The translations under genes and the position numbers were made by a program. Shown piece after piece: positions 47,825 through 56,198 of a DNA stretch of 64,000 nucleotides (within the stretch, counting starts at the first letter, position 1; every line of letters starts with the position of its first letter). The notes under the pieces were generated by a model. It saw only the letters and a program-made list of their open reading frames with translations, ran no database searches and had not been told where the DNA came from. The stretch spans positions 62,001 to 126,000 of the forward strand of contig LFLC01000008.1 of the NCBI GenBank assembly GCA_001543015.1, given 5' to 3'. This stretch comes from Nitrosopumilus sp. LS_AOA (GTDB lineage Archaea; Thermoproteota; Nitrososphaeria; Nitrososphaerales; Nitrosopumilaceae).

Positions 47825-48961
47825 TTATCTCAATAATTTTTTGAATTCCCCACCAATTAGAGCTTGAGCCGTTTTAATTGATCCTTTCATTCCAAGTAAT
47901 TTAATAATTGAACTTGTATGAAAATCAAAATCATCTTTTTCTGAAATATCTTTTATGATTTCTGGTGTGATTGCGTCAAATAATTTATTGATTGTTTGGT
48001 TATCAATTCTCTCTAAAAGTTTTCTTGCAAAATTTTGTTTCTCAAATTCTTTCCCAAATCTTTCAGTCCATCTTTTTTGATATTCATCAAGATCTGTTTG
48101 ATTATTTGTTTTCAAAAATTTTGCAATTGCTTTTCCTGCATAAACTCCTCCCATCCCACTTGTGAAAATTCCTCCAGCAGTAGTAGGTTTTGCCTGTCCT
48201 GCAGCATCACCTATGATTACTGTTTTCCCATCAACAAAATTCTTAATTGGTCCTTTAATCCAAATGGGTGCATAAATTTTCCTGATTGTTGAATGAATCC
48301 CATTTTCTTTTAAAATTTCATCTAATACTTCAGAAACGTTAATGCCTCTTCCTGCAACTCCGACTTTACCTTTACCTTCATTTGATGGGATGACCCATGC
48401 AAAAAATCCTGGATATTTCTCTTGATCAAACATGACTTTTACTTTTCCTTTCTTAATCCAATCTGCATAAATTTCATATTGAGCAGATGAAATAATTCCT
48501 GTTCTATCTTTGTGAATTAGTGATGATACTCCCCTAGCATCAACAAAAATTTTACAATCAATTTCTTCTTCTTTTGTTCTGATTCCTGTATCTGTAATTT
48601 CTTGAAAACTTGTTCTAACTTTAATTACTGCACCATTTTTTTGAGCTTGAAAAGCTATTTGTTTATCTAATTCACGTCTGCTTATTTCAATAACTTTTTG
48701 TTTTTTTGAATTAATCGTAAATTTATTTCCATTTGGTGCTATAATTTCTGCTGTTTCTATCATATGATCAAATGTTTTTCTAAATGGTATTATTCCTAAT
48801 TCCTCTAACCCTGCAAGACTGACTAATCCCCCACAATGTTCTGGAGTGCCAATCTCATAATCTTCTTCAATTACTAGTACAGAAAATCCTTTTGAAGCAA
48901 TTTCTCGTGCACATAATAATCCTGCAACACTTCCACCTGCAATCACTACCTCATAGCTCAC
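47825..48961 (-). CDS. Geranylgeranyl reductase family FAD protein
   Basis: This 378-residue protein has an N-terminal FAD motif VIAGGSVAGLLCAREIASKGFSVLVIEED, CGGLVS, RGVSS, and GDAAGQAKPTTAGGIFTSGMGGVYAGKAI. This family saturates isoprenoid chains of archaeal lipids (digeranylgeranylglycerophospholipid reductase) or reduces geranylgeranyl groups. A soluble/peripheral protein. Specific substrate inferred from family. Confidence 0.88.
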   Translation of the reverse strand: MSYEVVIAGGSVAGLLCAREIASKGFSVLVIEEDYEIGTPEHCGGLVSLAGLEELGIIPFRKTFDHMIETAEIIAPNGNKFTINSKKQKVIEISRRELDKQIAFQAQKNGAVIKVRTSFQEITDTGIRTKEEEIDCKIFVDARGVSSLIHKDRTGIISSAQYEIYADWIKKGKVKVMFDQEKYPGFFAWVIPSNEGKGKVGVAGRGINVSEVLDEILKENGIHSTIRKIYAPIWIKGPIKNFVDGKTVIIGDAAGQAKPTTAGGIFTSGMGGVYAGKAIAKFLKTNNQTDLDEYQKRWTERFGKEFEKQNFARKLLERIDNQTINKLFDAITPEIIKDISEKDDFDFHTSSIIKLLGMKGSIKTAQALIGGEFKKLLR

Positions 48962-49006
48962 AGATTTTGTTTCTTTGTCAATTATTTAATTCAAAAGTTT
49001 TTCATT

Positions 49007-49381
49007 ATGCCTGTATTTGATTATGGTATGGGAGATATCAAACAGGTGATAGTTGTAAGGGCTGATCTTGGTATGGGAAAAGGAAAGATTGCAGCACAGG
49101 TAGGTCATGCTTGTGTTCTTGGAGCAGAACATGTAAGAAAATCACATCCTGAATGGTTTCAAGAATGGTGGGGAGGCCAAGAGAAAATCGTTCTCAAAGT
49201 ACCAGGTCTCAAAAATTTACAAGAAGTCAAACGTCATGCAATTGATTTGAATCTCCCTTGGTCTGAAGTTACAGATGCTGGCCATACTCAGATATCACCT
49301 GGAACCACAACTTGCATTTCAATTGGACCTGCACCTGAAAATCTCATTGATAAAATCACTAGAGATCTAAAATTATTGTAA
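49007..49381 (+). CDS. pth2: Peptidyl-tRNA hydrolase, Pth2 type
   Basis: This 124-residue protein has KQVIVVRADLGMGKGKIAAQVGHACVLGA, then GQEKIVLKVPGLKNLQEVKRHA, SEVTDAGHTQISPGTTTCISIGPAPENLIDKIT. It rescues tRNAs from prematurely released peptidyl-tRNA. Catalytic Lys and Asp/Thr regions are intact. It diverges from the geranylgeranyl reductase gene. Confidence 0.96.
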   Translation: MPVFDYGMGDIKQVIVVRADLGMGKGKIAAQVGHACVLGAEHVRKSHPEWFQEWWGGQEKIVLKVPGLKNLQEVKRHAIDLNLPWSEVTDAGHTQISPGTTTCISIGPAPENLIDKITRDLKLL

Positions 49382-49430
49382 TAATTCTTTCTTGGAATAA
49401 GATATAACCCGGCTCAATATTTTTTCAGAT

Positions 49431-51029
49431 ATGAAGAAAAAGGGACTTTTCGTAGTCATATTTTTTGGTGGAATTATGGTAACTTCTGGTTTTGGATTAC
49501 AAAGTATGATGTCACCACCACCTGAAGTTGATCCTGATGTTACAATAACTGGAACTCCAGCTGATAACTTTCCTGATAGCCAACGTGATCAATTTTGTGG
49601 TTCGAGTATTGCGAAGTCTACAAAGTATGTACAAGAATTTTCTATTCCGACTGTGTGTACAAATCCATTAGCAATTGTAGCTGACTATGATGGAAATGTT
49701 TGGTTTACTGAAACTAATACTGGAAATCTGGGAAAATTTAATCCTACAACTGAAACATTTACTGAATATGATAATCCTACATGGCCTCCAGGTGCTCGTT
49801 CTATGATGTGGGGAATTGATTATGCACCTGATGGTTCTGTTTGGTATACTGATGAAACATATGATTCTGTATGGAAGTTTTCAACCATTGATGAAGAATA
49901 CACTAGATTAGCATATCCGACTGATGCTGATGCTTTACCGCAACGACTCAAAATTGATGGTTCTCAAATAATTATTAATGATTTTACAGGAAACAAAATC
50001 ACATTACTTGATCCAAGTCAATCAAATGAGGAAGTAAATTATCTAAGTATTCCATCTCCTGTTGATGATTCTGTAACTGCAGATTTTACAGTTGATGCAA
50101 ATGATAACATTTGGTATACCAATTGGTTATTCCAACAAGGTGGAGTTTTAGTTAAATTCAATCAAAATGATTATCTTGATTCTGTTAGAAGCACTGGTGA
50201 ACAATTCCTTGCGTTACATGATTTTATTGATGTTTACAAATTACCAACAACATTACTCACTCCAAATGGAGCTACAGTAACTGATGATGGTAAAATTTGG
50301 TTAGCTGATACAACATCCTCATCATTTTTTAGTTTTGATCCTTTGACTGAAATATACATTCAATACGTTACAGCAGATCCATTACTTAGTACGTATGGAA
50401 ATCAAACAGGAATTATAAAATCTCCTATTTCTAGACCTTATTGGATTGATACTGATGATCAAGGACGTCTTGTTTTCAATGAACAAACTGCAAATAATAT
50501 TTCTGTAATGGATCCAAAATTACAATCACTTGTAGAATATCAAATCCCATCAAAGAATCCAAATTGGGGCGATTGTGATCCTGGAACTGGAATGATGATA
50601 GCTGACTGTGGTTTAGCTCAAGTTTTTGATTTTGCTATAGATGGGGAAAAAATTTGGTTTACTGAATGGGTAGAAAACAATATTGGCGTAGTGGATACTT
50701 CAATTCCATTACCTCTTGAAATTCAACTAGGAACTCCATCTATTGTGATGAATTCTGGTGAATCACAGCATTTCAATTTTATCGTAAATCCTACATCTGA
50801 AAATAACTTGGGTGTTTCACTGATTCTTGAAACCACGCATAATTATTTGAATATTACACTTGAACTGGACAGTCCTGAAGTATTCCAATTGGATTCTGAT
50901 ACACCTAGACCAATTCATACTACTATCTCAACTACTGATGATGCAGTTCCTGGGATATACAAAATCCTTCTTGGTGCTCAATTATCTGATGTTGCAATTA
51001 GCAAATATGTTACTGTGACAATAGAGTGA
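49431..51029 (+). CDS. Exported Vgb-like beta-propeller protein
   Basis: This 532-residue protein has a signal peptide (to about 23). A seven-bladed propeller resembling virginiamycin B lyase/SMP-30 proteins follows, with repeated blades such as DYDGNVWFTETNTGNLGKFNP, APDGSVWYTDETYDSVWKF, DGKIWLADTTSSSFFSF and DGEKIWFTEWVENNIGVVD. A C-terminal Ig-like domain (about 430-530) completes it. True lyase activity is doubtful; an extracellular binding role is more likely. GTGA couples it to truD. Confidence 0.8.
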   Translation: MKKKGLFVVIFFGGIMVTSGFGLQSMMSPPPEVDPDVTITGTPADNFPDSQRDQFCGSSIAKSTKYVQEFSIPTVCTNPLAIVADYDGNVWFTETNTGNLGKFNPTTETFTEYDNPTWPPGARSMMWGIDYAPDGSVWYTDETYDSVWKFSTIDEEYTRLAYPTDADALPQRLKIDGSQIIINDFTGNKITLLDPSQSNEEVNYLSIPSPVDDSVTADFTVDANDNIWYTNWLFQQGGVLVKFNQNDYLDSVRSTGEQFLALHDFIDVYKLPTTLLTPNGATVTDDGKIWLADTTSSSFFSFDPLTEIYIQYVTADPLLSTYGNQTGIIKSPISRPYWIDTDDQGRLVFNEQTANNISVMDPKLQSLVEYQIPSKNPNWGDCDPGTGMMIADCGLAQVFDFAIDGEKIWFTEWVENNIGVVDTSIPLPLEIQLGTPSIVMNSGESQHFNFIVNPTSENNLGVSLILETTHNYLNITLELDSPEVFQLDSDTPRPIHTTISTTDDAVPGIYKILLGAQLSDVAISKYVTVTIE

Positions 51030-52222
51030 TTCCACATTTAGATTCTTTAATTGGAATTTCAGTTTATAGTACAAACTTTAAGGGAATAGGTGGAAAAATT
51101 CGAATTGAACCTGAAGATTTTCACGTGAGTGAACGAATTTCTGAAAAAGCAAAAAATTCTATTGGTGAGAACGATGGTTATGCTGTATACAAACTAAAAA
51201 AGAAAAAGATTGACACTAACCATGCCTTATCTGATATTTTTAAGAAGAAAGGACTTCGACTAAAAGCACTTGGATTAAAAGATGCATCTGCAATAACTGA
51301 GCAATTTGTTTGTGCTGGAAATAAAGGACGAGGTGTTGATTCTTTTTCTACTGAAAAATATTCACTTGAAAAAATTGGAAATGTGAAAAAACCATTGTCA
51401 AAAAAAGACATGATAGGAAACCACTTTAAAATTAAAATCACTGAATCCACAAATGATTTATCTTCTTTTGTTGATTATGAAAAAACTCTGAATTTTTATG
51501 GCTACCAACGTTTTGGCTCAAAAAGACCTGTAACTCATCTTATTGGTAAAGCAATTCTGCAAAGAGATTTCAAAAATGCAGTTGATTTGGTTTTATCATT
51601 TACCTCAAGTTATGACTCTAAAGAAAACACTGAGATTCGAGAAAAATTGATTGATCCTGCAAATTATAAAAAATATTTTGACCAAGTCCCATACCAAATG
51701 GATATTGAAAGAATTGTTTTAGAAGAAATGATTGATCACAGTGATCCACTAAAGGCAATTCATGCTATTCCATTATCTTTGAGGAGATTTTACATTCAGG
51801 CTTATCAGTCGTTTATCTTTAATCAGTCATTGAGTGCTGCATTTTCTGATGGTGAAAACCTCTTTGAGGCAGAATCTGGTGATGTCTGTTTTGATTTTAA
51901 AGGAATAATTGGAAAATATGTGAAAGGGATGGATCAATATCTGGCATTACCATTTGTTGGTTATTCTTATTACAAAAAAACAAGATTTGATTATCAAATA
52001 TCAAAAATTTTACAAGAAGAAGAGATCGCCCCAAAAGATTTCTTCATAAAAGAAATGCAAGAAGTCAGCAACGAGGGTGGCTTTAGACAAGCTGCAATTC
52101 ATTGTACTGATTATTCTTCACATGATGATGTAGCAGAGTTTACTTTGTCTCGCGGTTCTTTTGCAACAATTTTGTTAAGAGAAATTATGAAACCTGATGA
52201 TCCGATGATTGCTGGTTTTTAG
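51026..52222 (+). CDS. truD: tRNA pseudouridine synthase TruD
   Basis: This 398-residue protein has FHVSERISEKAKN, the catalytic region LKALGLKDASAITEQFVCAG, then NFYGYQRFGSKRPVTHLIGKAIL and SLRRFYIQAYQSFIFNQSLS. It makes pseudouridine 13 in tRNA. It starts with GTG in a GTGA overlap with the propeller gene. Length and insertion match archaeal TruD. Confidence 0.95.
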   Translation: MIPHLDSLIGISVYSTNFKGIGGKIRIEPEDFHVSERISEKAKNSIGENDGYAVYKLKKKKIDTNHALSDIFKKKGLRLKALGLKDASAITEQFVCAGNKGRGVDSFSTEKYSLEKIGNVKKPLSKKDMIGNHFKIKITESTNDLSSFVDYEKTLNFYGYQRFGSKRPVTHLIGKAILQRDFKNAVDLVLSFTSSYDSKENTEIREKLIDPANYKKYFDQVPYQMDIERIVLEEMIDHSDPLKAIHAIPLSLRRFYIQAYQSFIFNQSLSAAFSDGENLFEAESGDVCFDFKGIIGKYVKGMDQYLALPFVGYSYYKKTRFDYQISKILQEEEIAPKDFFIKEMQEVSNEGGFRQAAIHCTDYSSHDDVAEFTLSRGSFATILLREIMKPDDPMIAGF

Positions 52223-52291
52223 ATCTATCATGGAATAAAAATTTCTTAGATGTCTTTAAGTTGGTCTTTCTCTTAAGATAATATGATTTAG

Positions 52292-52522
52292 ATGGAAAAA
52301 GCTTTCATGTTAATTAGCTGTGAAATTGGAGAAGAACAATCACTTTGTTCAAAATTAATTGAAATTCCTGAAATAAAAAACTGTTTGATTACTTTTGGCA
52401 GTTATGATATTGTTGCAGAATTTGTTACAGACACCTCTGTAGAAATGAATGAAATTATAACATCTAAAATTAGAAAACTACAAAAAATTCGAAGTACCAT
52501 TACACTTCGTGTTACAAACTAA
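52292..52522 (+). CDS. Stand-alone Lrp/AsnC ligand-binding (RAM) domain protein
   Basis: This 76-residue protein reads EKAFMLISCEIGEEQSLCSKLIEIPEIKNCL, then FGSYDIVAEFVTDTS and SKIRKLQKIRSTITLRV. It is an effector-only Lrp domain like 19356-19595, without DNA-binding helices. Its stop shares a CTAA tetramer with the convergent membrane protein gene. Confidence 0.88.
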   Translation: MEKAFMLISCEIGEEQSLCSKLIEIPEIKNCLITFGSYDIVAEFVTDTSVEMNEIITSKIRKLQKIRSTITLRVTN

Positions 52523-52728
52523 CTCTTTTTGATAATTTTAATTCCAGACCCTACTACTATAATTATAACTCCTGCAATAATTATTTCCAGTCCATATGTG
52601 ATCCATTTTGGATTAGAATACATGAACGATGATTCTGGCCCAACAATTGATAATCCCTGCAGATAAAATATTATTCCTAGAATCAAAATAATTATTCCAA
52701 TAATGCTTACTGTAAAGCCTATTTTCAT
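52519..52728 (-). CDS. Small two-helix membrane protein
   Basis: This 69-residue protein has hydrophobic spans VSIIGIIILILGIIFYLQGLSIV and WITYGLEIIIAGVIIIVVGSG. It ends with a basic tail (KIIKKS), suggesting both termini are inside. No family is recognised. Confidence 0.65.
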   Translation of the reverse strand: MKIGFTVSIIGIIILILGIIFYLQGLSIVGPESSFMYSNPKWITYGLEIIIAGVIIIVVGSGIKIIKKS

Positions 52729-52807
52729 GAGATATCTTACCGACTAGTCCTAAAAAGGGTAAAGAGAATTGATAATTTGACCAAATGATTTTTGGGCTCA
52801 GTCTTTA

Positions 52808-53518
52808 ATGATTTTTTCAATATTATACAAAATGTACAACTGGGCGGGATCCTATCAATCAAGTGAGCATAAACATCTAGGTTTGATACTATTTGGTGCC
52901 TCAGCTTCCCTTGCAATAATTTTATTTCTTATTTTTCATCCTCAAATTGAGGCAATAAACAAAGAATCACCAATTTTGATTAACATAATGTTCCTCCCTG
53001 CAATGGCAATAGGATTTCTTTATGGCGTTAGAATTACAGAGAGAGCCGTAAAGCCATCTGAGATTAGAAGTCCTATAAAACGATCAATTGTAAAAATTTT
53101 CTTATTTTTCTTTGTAATGGGTGGTATGTTTAGTTCTGTAAACTTTGCAATTAATGGAGGTAGTATAATGCCTGATATTACAATTCTAGAAGATGGTCTA
53201 TTGCCCTGGCTAAGCTCTTTTGTAACTGACAATGGTGGTGCAACTTTTCTAATTATTTCAAGCATTGCACTAATGGCTGCAGCAACTAAAAGAATAGTTG
53301 GAATGGATTCTGGATTTCTAAATAGATTGGTAACTTTTGTTGGAACTTTTGTTTTCTTTACTATACTTGTACTTAGTTTCACAAAATCTGATCCAACATC
53401 ATCTGGAGTTTTCTTGTATACTTTTTATCAAGCAGGAATTGTTGGTGGTGCATTTTATGCAATGAATAGACTGACAAAAAATCAAAACATGTTAGAAGAC
53501 TTTGGAAATGGATATTAA
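52808..53518 (+). CDS. Multi-span membrane protein of unknown function
   Basis: This 236-residue protein has about six hydrophobic segments (LGLILFGASASLAIILFLIF; SPILINIMFLPAMAIGFLYG; FLFFFVMGGMFSSVNFAI; TFLIISSIALMAAATK; LVTFVGTFVFFTILVLSF; GVFLYTFYQAGIVGGAFYAM). No transporter motif is recognised. It ends directly against the convergent gene 53519-53767. Confidence 0.65.
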   Translation: MIFSILYKMYNWAGSYQSSEHKHLGLILFGASASLAIILFLIFHPQIEAINKESPILINIMFLPAMAIGFLYGVRITERAVKPSEIRSPIKRSIVKIFLFFFVMGGMFSSVNFAINGGSIMPDITILEDGLLPWLSSFVTDNGGATFLIISSIALMAAATKRIVGMDSGFLNRLVTFVGTFVFFTILVLSFTKSDPTSSGVFLYTFYQAGIVGGAFYAMNRLTKNQNMLEDFGNGY

Positions 53519-53767
53519 CTATTTGGGTAAATCTACATAAATTCCTGAGATTTCATTATTTATTCTATTCCAGTATCTCTCACAACCTTCTTCTAAGAAA
53601 TCATTTTCTTTACATTCGTTGAAATGAGCTGTATTGTCTCTTGCAATAGTATCTGAAAAGAGTACATCCTCTGCCAAAAATATTGACATGAGACCTATTG
53701 CAGCCAAACTTCCAGCTACTAAAATCATAGCATATCCTACTTGTGCATAATTGTGAGGGTCTTTCAT
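53519..53767 (-). CDS. Single-span membrane protein
   Basis: This 82-residue protein has one transmembrane helix (YAMILVAGSLAAIGLMSIFLA). An acidic extracytoplasmic part with two cysteines (FNECKENDFLEEGCERYW) may form a disulphide. Unknown function. Confidence 0.6.
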   Translation of the reverse strand: MKDPHNYAQVGYAMILVAGSLAAIGLMSIFLAEDVLFSDTIARDNTAHFNECKENDFLEEGCERYWNRINNEISGIYVDLPK

Positions 53768-53876
53768 TTACAAAAAATCCATCGCTCTTGAATTTAATCT
53801 TTTCAAGTCTGATTTTTGCGATCAAATTAGCATCAGTTAGTGATCTTTGGGAAGAAAGAAATGAAAGTAATCAAAA

Positions 53877-54374
53877 ATGGATCCATTGAGTATTCAAATT
53901 CTCCAGTATGAGTTTCTTGGACCTATTCCTCTTGATGAATGGGGCCCACCTATGGAAAAACTGGTATATTTGATAATGTCTAGAGACCGTGATAAATTTG
54001 ACATTGTGTATGTTGGAGATTGTCAAAAAACAGAGGATGTATCATTTTTTAGCAAAAACCCACATTTCAAATGTTGGATACAACATGCAGTTTCAGAAAA
54101 ATCATTACACCTTGCAATATTGCCTTTATTTGAATCCAGTAAAGAATACCGACAAAATATTGTCAATAAAATAAAAAATCGTTACAAACCTGTTTGTAAT
54201 ACTGATGAAACCATTAAACCCACACCTGATTATGTTGTAAGACCTGCTAAAGTATCAGAAAAATTTTCTTGTCCGTGCTGTGGTGCAGAAATGAAATCAG
54301 AAAAAACCCTTGAAAAATCTACGCTTTATCGTTGCACTGGTTGTGGAATTAGTGATACTAAACTTAATTCTTAG
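53877..54374 (+). CDS. Zinc-ribbon protein with GIY-YIG-like N-terminus
   Basis: In this 165-residue protein the N-terminal half has KLVYLIMSRDRDKFDIVYVGDC, which loosely follows the VYxI...YVG pattern of GIY-YIG folds. The C-terminal part is a zinc ribbon, FSCPCCGAEM...YRCTGCGISD. Nuclease activity is not shown. It may handle nucleic acids. Confidence 0.55.
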   Translation: MDPLSIQILQYEFLGPIPLDEWGPPMEKLVYLIMSRDRDKFDIVYVGDCQKTEDVSFFSKNPHFKCWIQHAVSEKSLHLAILPLFESSKEYRQNIVNKIKNRYKPVCNTDETIKPTPDYVVRPAKVSEKFSCPCCGAEMKSEKTLEKSTLYRCTGCGISDTKLNS

Positions 54375-54597
54375 ATTTGTTTTGAACATCAAAGATTTGT
54401 AACATTAACAAATCCATTGCTTTTTTCAAATGACCAAACTCATTGATTGAATGCATTTGTCCCTCAACTAATGCCCTCATTACTTTAACTGAACTTTTTT
54501 GATAATCATCTGATGCAACAATTTCCATTGCATTGAGTTTTGATAAAATATTATCTAAATCTTTTATCATTTCTTCTGATGGTTTGTGTTTATCCAT
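54364..54597 (-). CDS. Small helical protein
   Basis: This 77-residue protein is helical throughout (EMIKDLDNILSKLNAMEIVAS, SSVKVMRALVEGQMHSINEFGHLKKAMDLLMLQIF). No known domain. Its end overlaps the convergent zinc-ribbon gene by 11 bases. Confidence 0.55.
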   Translation of the reverse strand: MDKHKPSEEMIKDLDNILSKLNAMEIVASDDYQKSSVKVMRALVEGQMHSINEFGHLKKAMDLLMLQIFDVQNKSKN

Positions 54598-54629
54598 ATT
54601 TTTCTAAAAAATTTTTGATATATGAATTA

Positions 54630-54782
54630 TTACAGTAAATCCTCATCAATTATTTGAATAGGATCTACATATTGCTGACATGTACAATTTGGAATTTGGC
54701 ATTTTCCAGCCTTAATTAGCGAACTACTATTCTCATTTACTATGTGTATTTCATCAGTATGATGACATCTTTTACAATTCAT
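54630..54782 (-). CDS. Tiny zinc-binding protein
   Basis: This 50-residue protein reads MNCKRCHHTDEIHIVNENSS then GKCQIPNCTCQQYVDP. The CxxCH and CxxxxCxC groups suggest a zinc site. The DTELHIVN-CQIPNCTCKQ type of sequence is typical of small archaeal zinc proteins. Function unknown. Confidence 0.55.
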   Translation of the reverse strand: MNCKRCHHTDEIHIVNENSSSLIKAGKCQIPNCTCQQYVDPIQIIDEDLL

Positions 54783-54820
54783 AATGCAAAATATTTACTC
54801 CGATATTTAAGCCCAAAAAA

Positions 54821-55855
54821 TTAAGGAATTAAAACTCCTCTTGCCTCAATTTCTGAATTTTTTAATTTTTTGAGTGCCTCATTTGCACTCTCTAAAGGAA
54901 ATACTTGTGTAATTACTTCAATATTTTTTTCATCACAAATTCTAATTACTTGCTCCATGTCTTTTGTGGAGCCAATTAGCGTTCCTCTAATTGTTTTTTC
55001 TTCAAATGCACTAAATGCTGGATTCTCTCCAACTGTTGCAATCACAATTAGTCCTCCTTTTTTGACTGATTTTATTGCAGTATCTGTAACAATATCTGCT
55101 GGTGCAAAAACAATTGCTGCATCAAGTGTTCCGTGTTTTTCTTTAAGTGTTGATAGAAATTCTTTTTGGTTTTCTGAAAATTTCATCGTATCATTTGCTC
55201 CCAATCTTTTTGCAACATCAAGATGACTTTGAGTTCTAGAAAATGCAATTACATTACAATTCTCCACTTTGGCAAACTGTACTGCCATATGTCCTACTCC
55301 ACCAATTCCAAAAATCCCAATTTTTTTATCTTGTTTTGGTTCTGCTGCTTTTACTGCTTTGTATGCTGTAATTCCTGCACAAAATAATGGTGCAGCATAT
55401 TCTGCTTTCATGGATTCTGGAACTTTGGTTGCAAAATTTTCTGTAACTGTAATGTATTCTGTGTATCCTCCTTTGAGTGATTCTCCTAAAATTATTGATG
55501 ATTCGCAAAGATACTCTTTTCCTTCTTTACAGTACTGGCATTTTTGACATGCTTCAAGGAGTGGTGTTATCCCTGCTCTGTCTCCTACTTTGAATTTTGT
55601 AACTGCATCTCCAATTTCAATAATTTTACCAACTACTTCGTGACCTGGAACTGTTGGAAGTGATGGTGGAATTCCAATGTCTAGCCAATCTCCCTCAATT
55701 CCATGAAGCTGTGAGTGACATACTCCACATGCCTCAATTTTTATCAAAATCTCGTTTGGTCGTTTAATTTCATGCCTATCAATTTGGGTTAATTTCAATG
55801 GGTTTGTTTCAATTTTTGCGCATTCTGAGAGTACCATTGCACGCATTTTTTCCAT
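54821..55855 (-). CDS. Zinc-dependent alcohol dehydrogenase (MDR family)
   Basis: This 344-residue protein has the catalytic zinc region CGVCHSQLHGIEGDW and PGHEVVGKIIEIG. The structural zinc site is CQKCQYCKEGKEYLC and the NAD(P) fold GIFGIGGVGHMAVQFAKVE. Spacing is closest to the YahK/CAD-like aldehyde reductases and archaeal ADHs. Substrate not assignable; alcohol/aldehyde interconversion in the cytoplasm. Confidence 0.9.
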   Translation of the reverse strand: MEKMRAMVLSECAKIETNPLKLTQIDRHEIKRPNEILIKIEACGVCHSQLHGIEGDWLDIGIPPSLPTVPGHEVVGKIIEIGDAVTKFKVGDRAGITPLLEACQKCQYCKEGKEYLCESSIILGESLKGGYTEYITVTENFATKVPESMKAEYAAPLFCAGITAYKAVKAAEPKQDKKIGIFGIGGVGHMAVQFAKVENCNVIAFSRTQSHLDVAKRLGANDTMKFSENQKEFLSTLKEKHGTLDAAIVFAPADIVTDTAIKSVKKGGLIVIATVGENPAFSAFEEKTIRGTLIGSTKDMEQVIRICDEKNIEVITQVFPLESANEALKKLKNSEIEARGVLIP

Positions 55856-55928
55856 AATTACAAAAAATTATCACTAAATTTTAAGATTCTCTCATTAGAA
55901 AAATAAAGGACTGATTCTCAACTATATT

Positions 55929-56162
55929 ATGACTAAAATTACTGATGAGGATAAAGAAAGAGTAAATCTATTGAAACTTGTTTCAAGTTCTAAAAATGAA
56001 TTCAAAACCCTTTCACTAGACCAGCTAAGTAGACTATCTGTATTACTTGAAAAAAAAGATTATTCTCATGATAAAAAAGCTCATAAATCTAAAGAAAAAT
56101 TATTAAAAAAAATTAATGTCCGAATTTATGAATTAACTGAAGGCCGAGGAATCTGGGGTTAA
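55929..56162 (+). CDS. Small charged helical protein
   Basis: This 77-residue protein, DEDKERVNLLKLVSSSKNEFKTLSLDQLSRLSVLLEKKD... ending EGRGIWG, is lysine-rich and helical. It lies 36 bases before the YyaL-type gene. No family is recognised. Confidence 0.5.
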   Translation: MTKITDEDKERVNLLKLVSSSKNEFKTLSLDQLSRLSVLLEKKDYSHDKKAHKSKEKLLKKINVRIYELTEGRGIWG

Positions 56163-56198
56163 CTCTAAGTACAAATATTCAAATTAATCTGATTAACC

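Noticed and set aside
49431-51029. Functional virginiamycin B lyase (antibiotic resistance)
   Set aside because: The propeller resemblance is general, the protein is exported and has an extra Ig-like domain; resistance is not supported.
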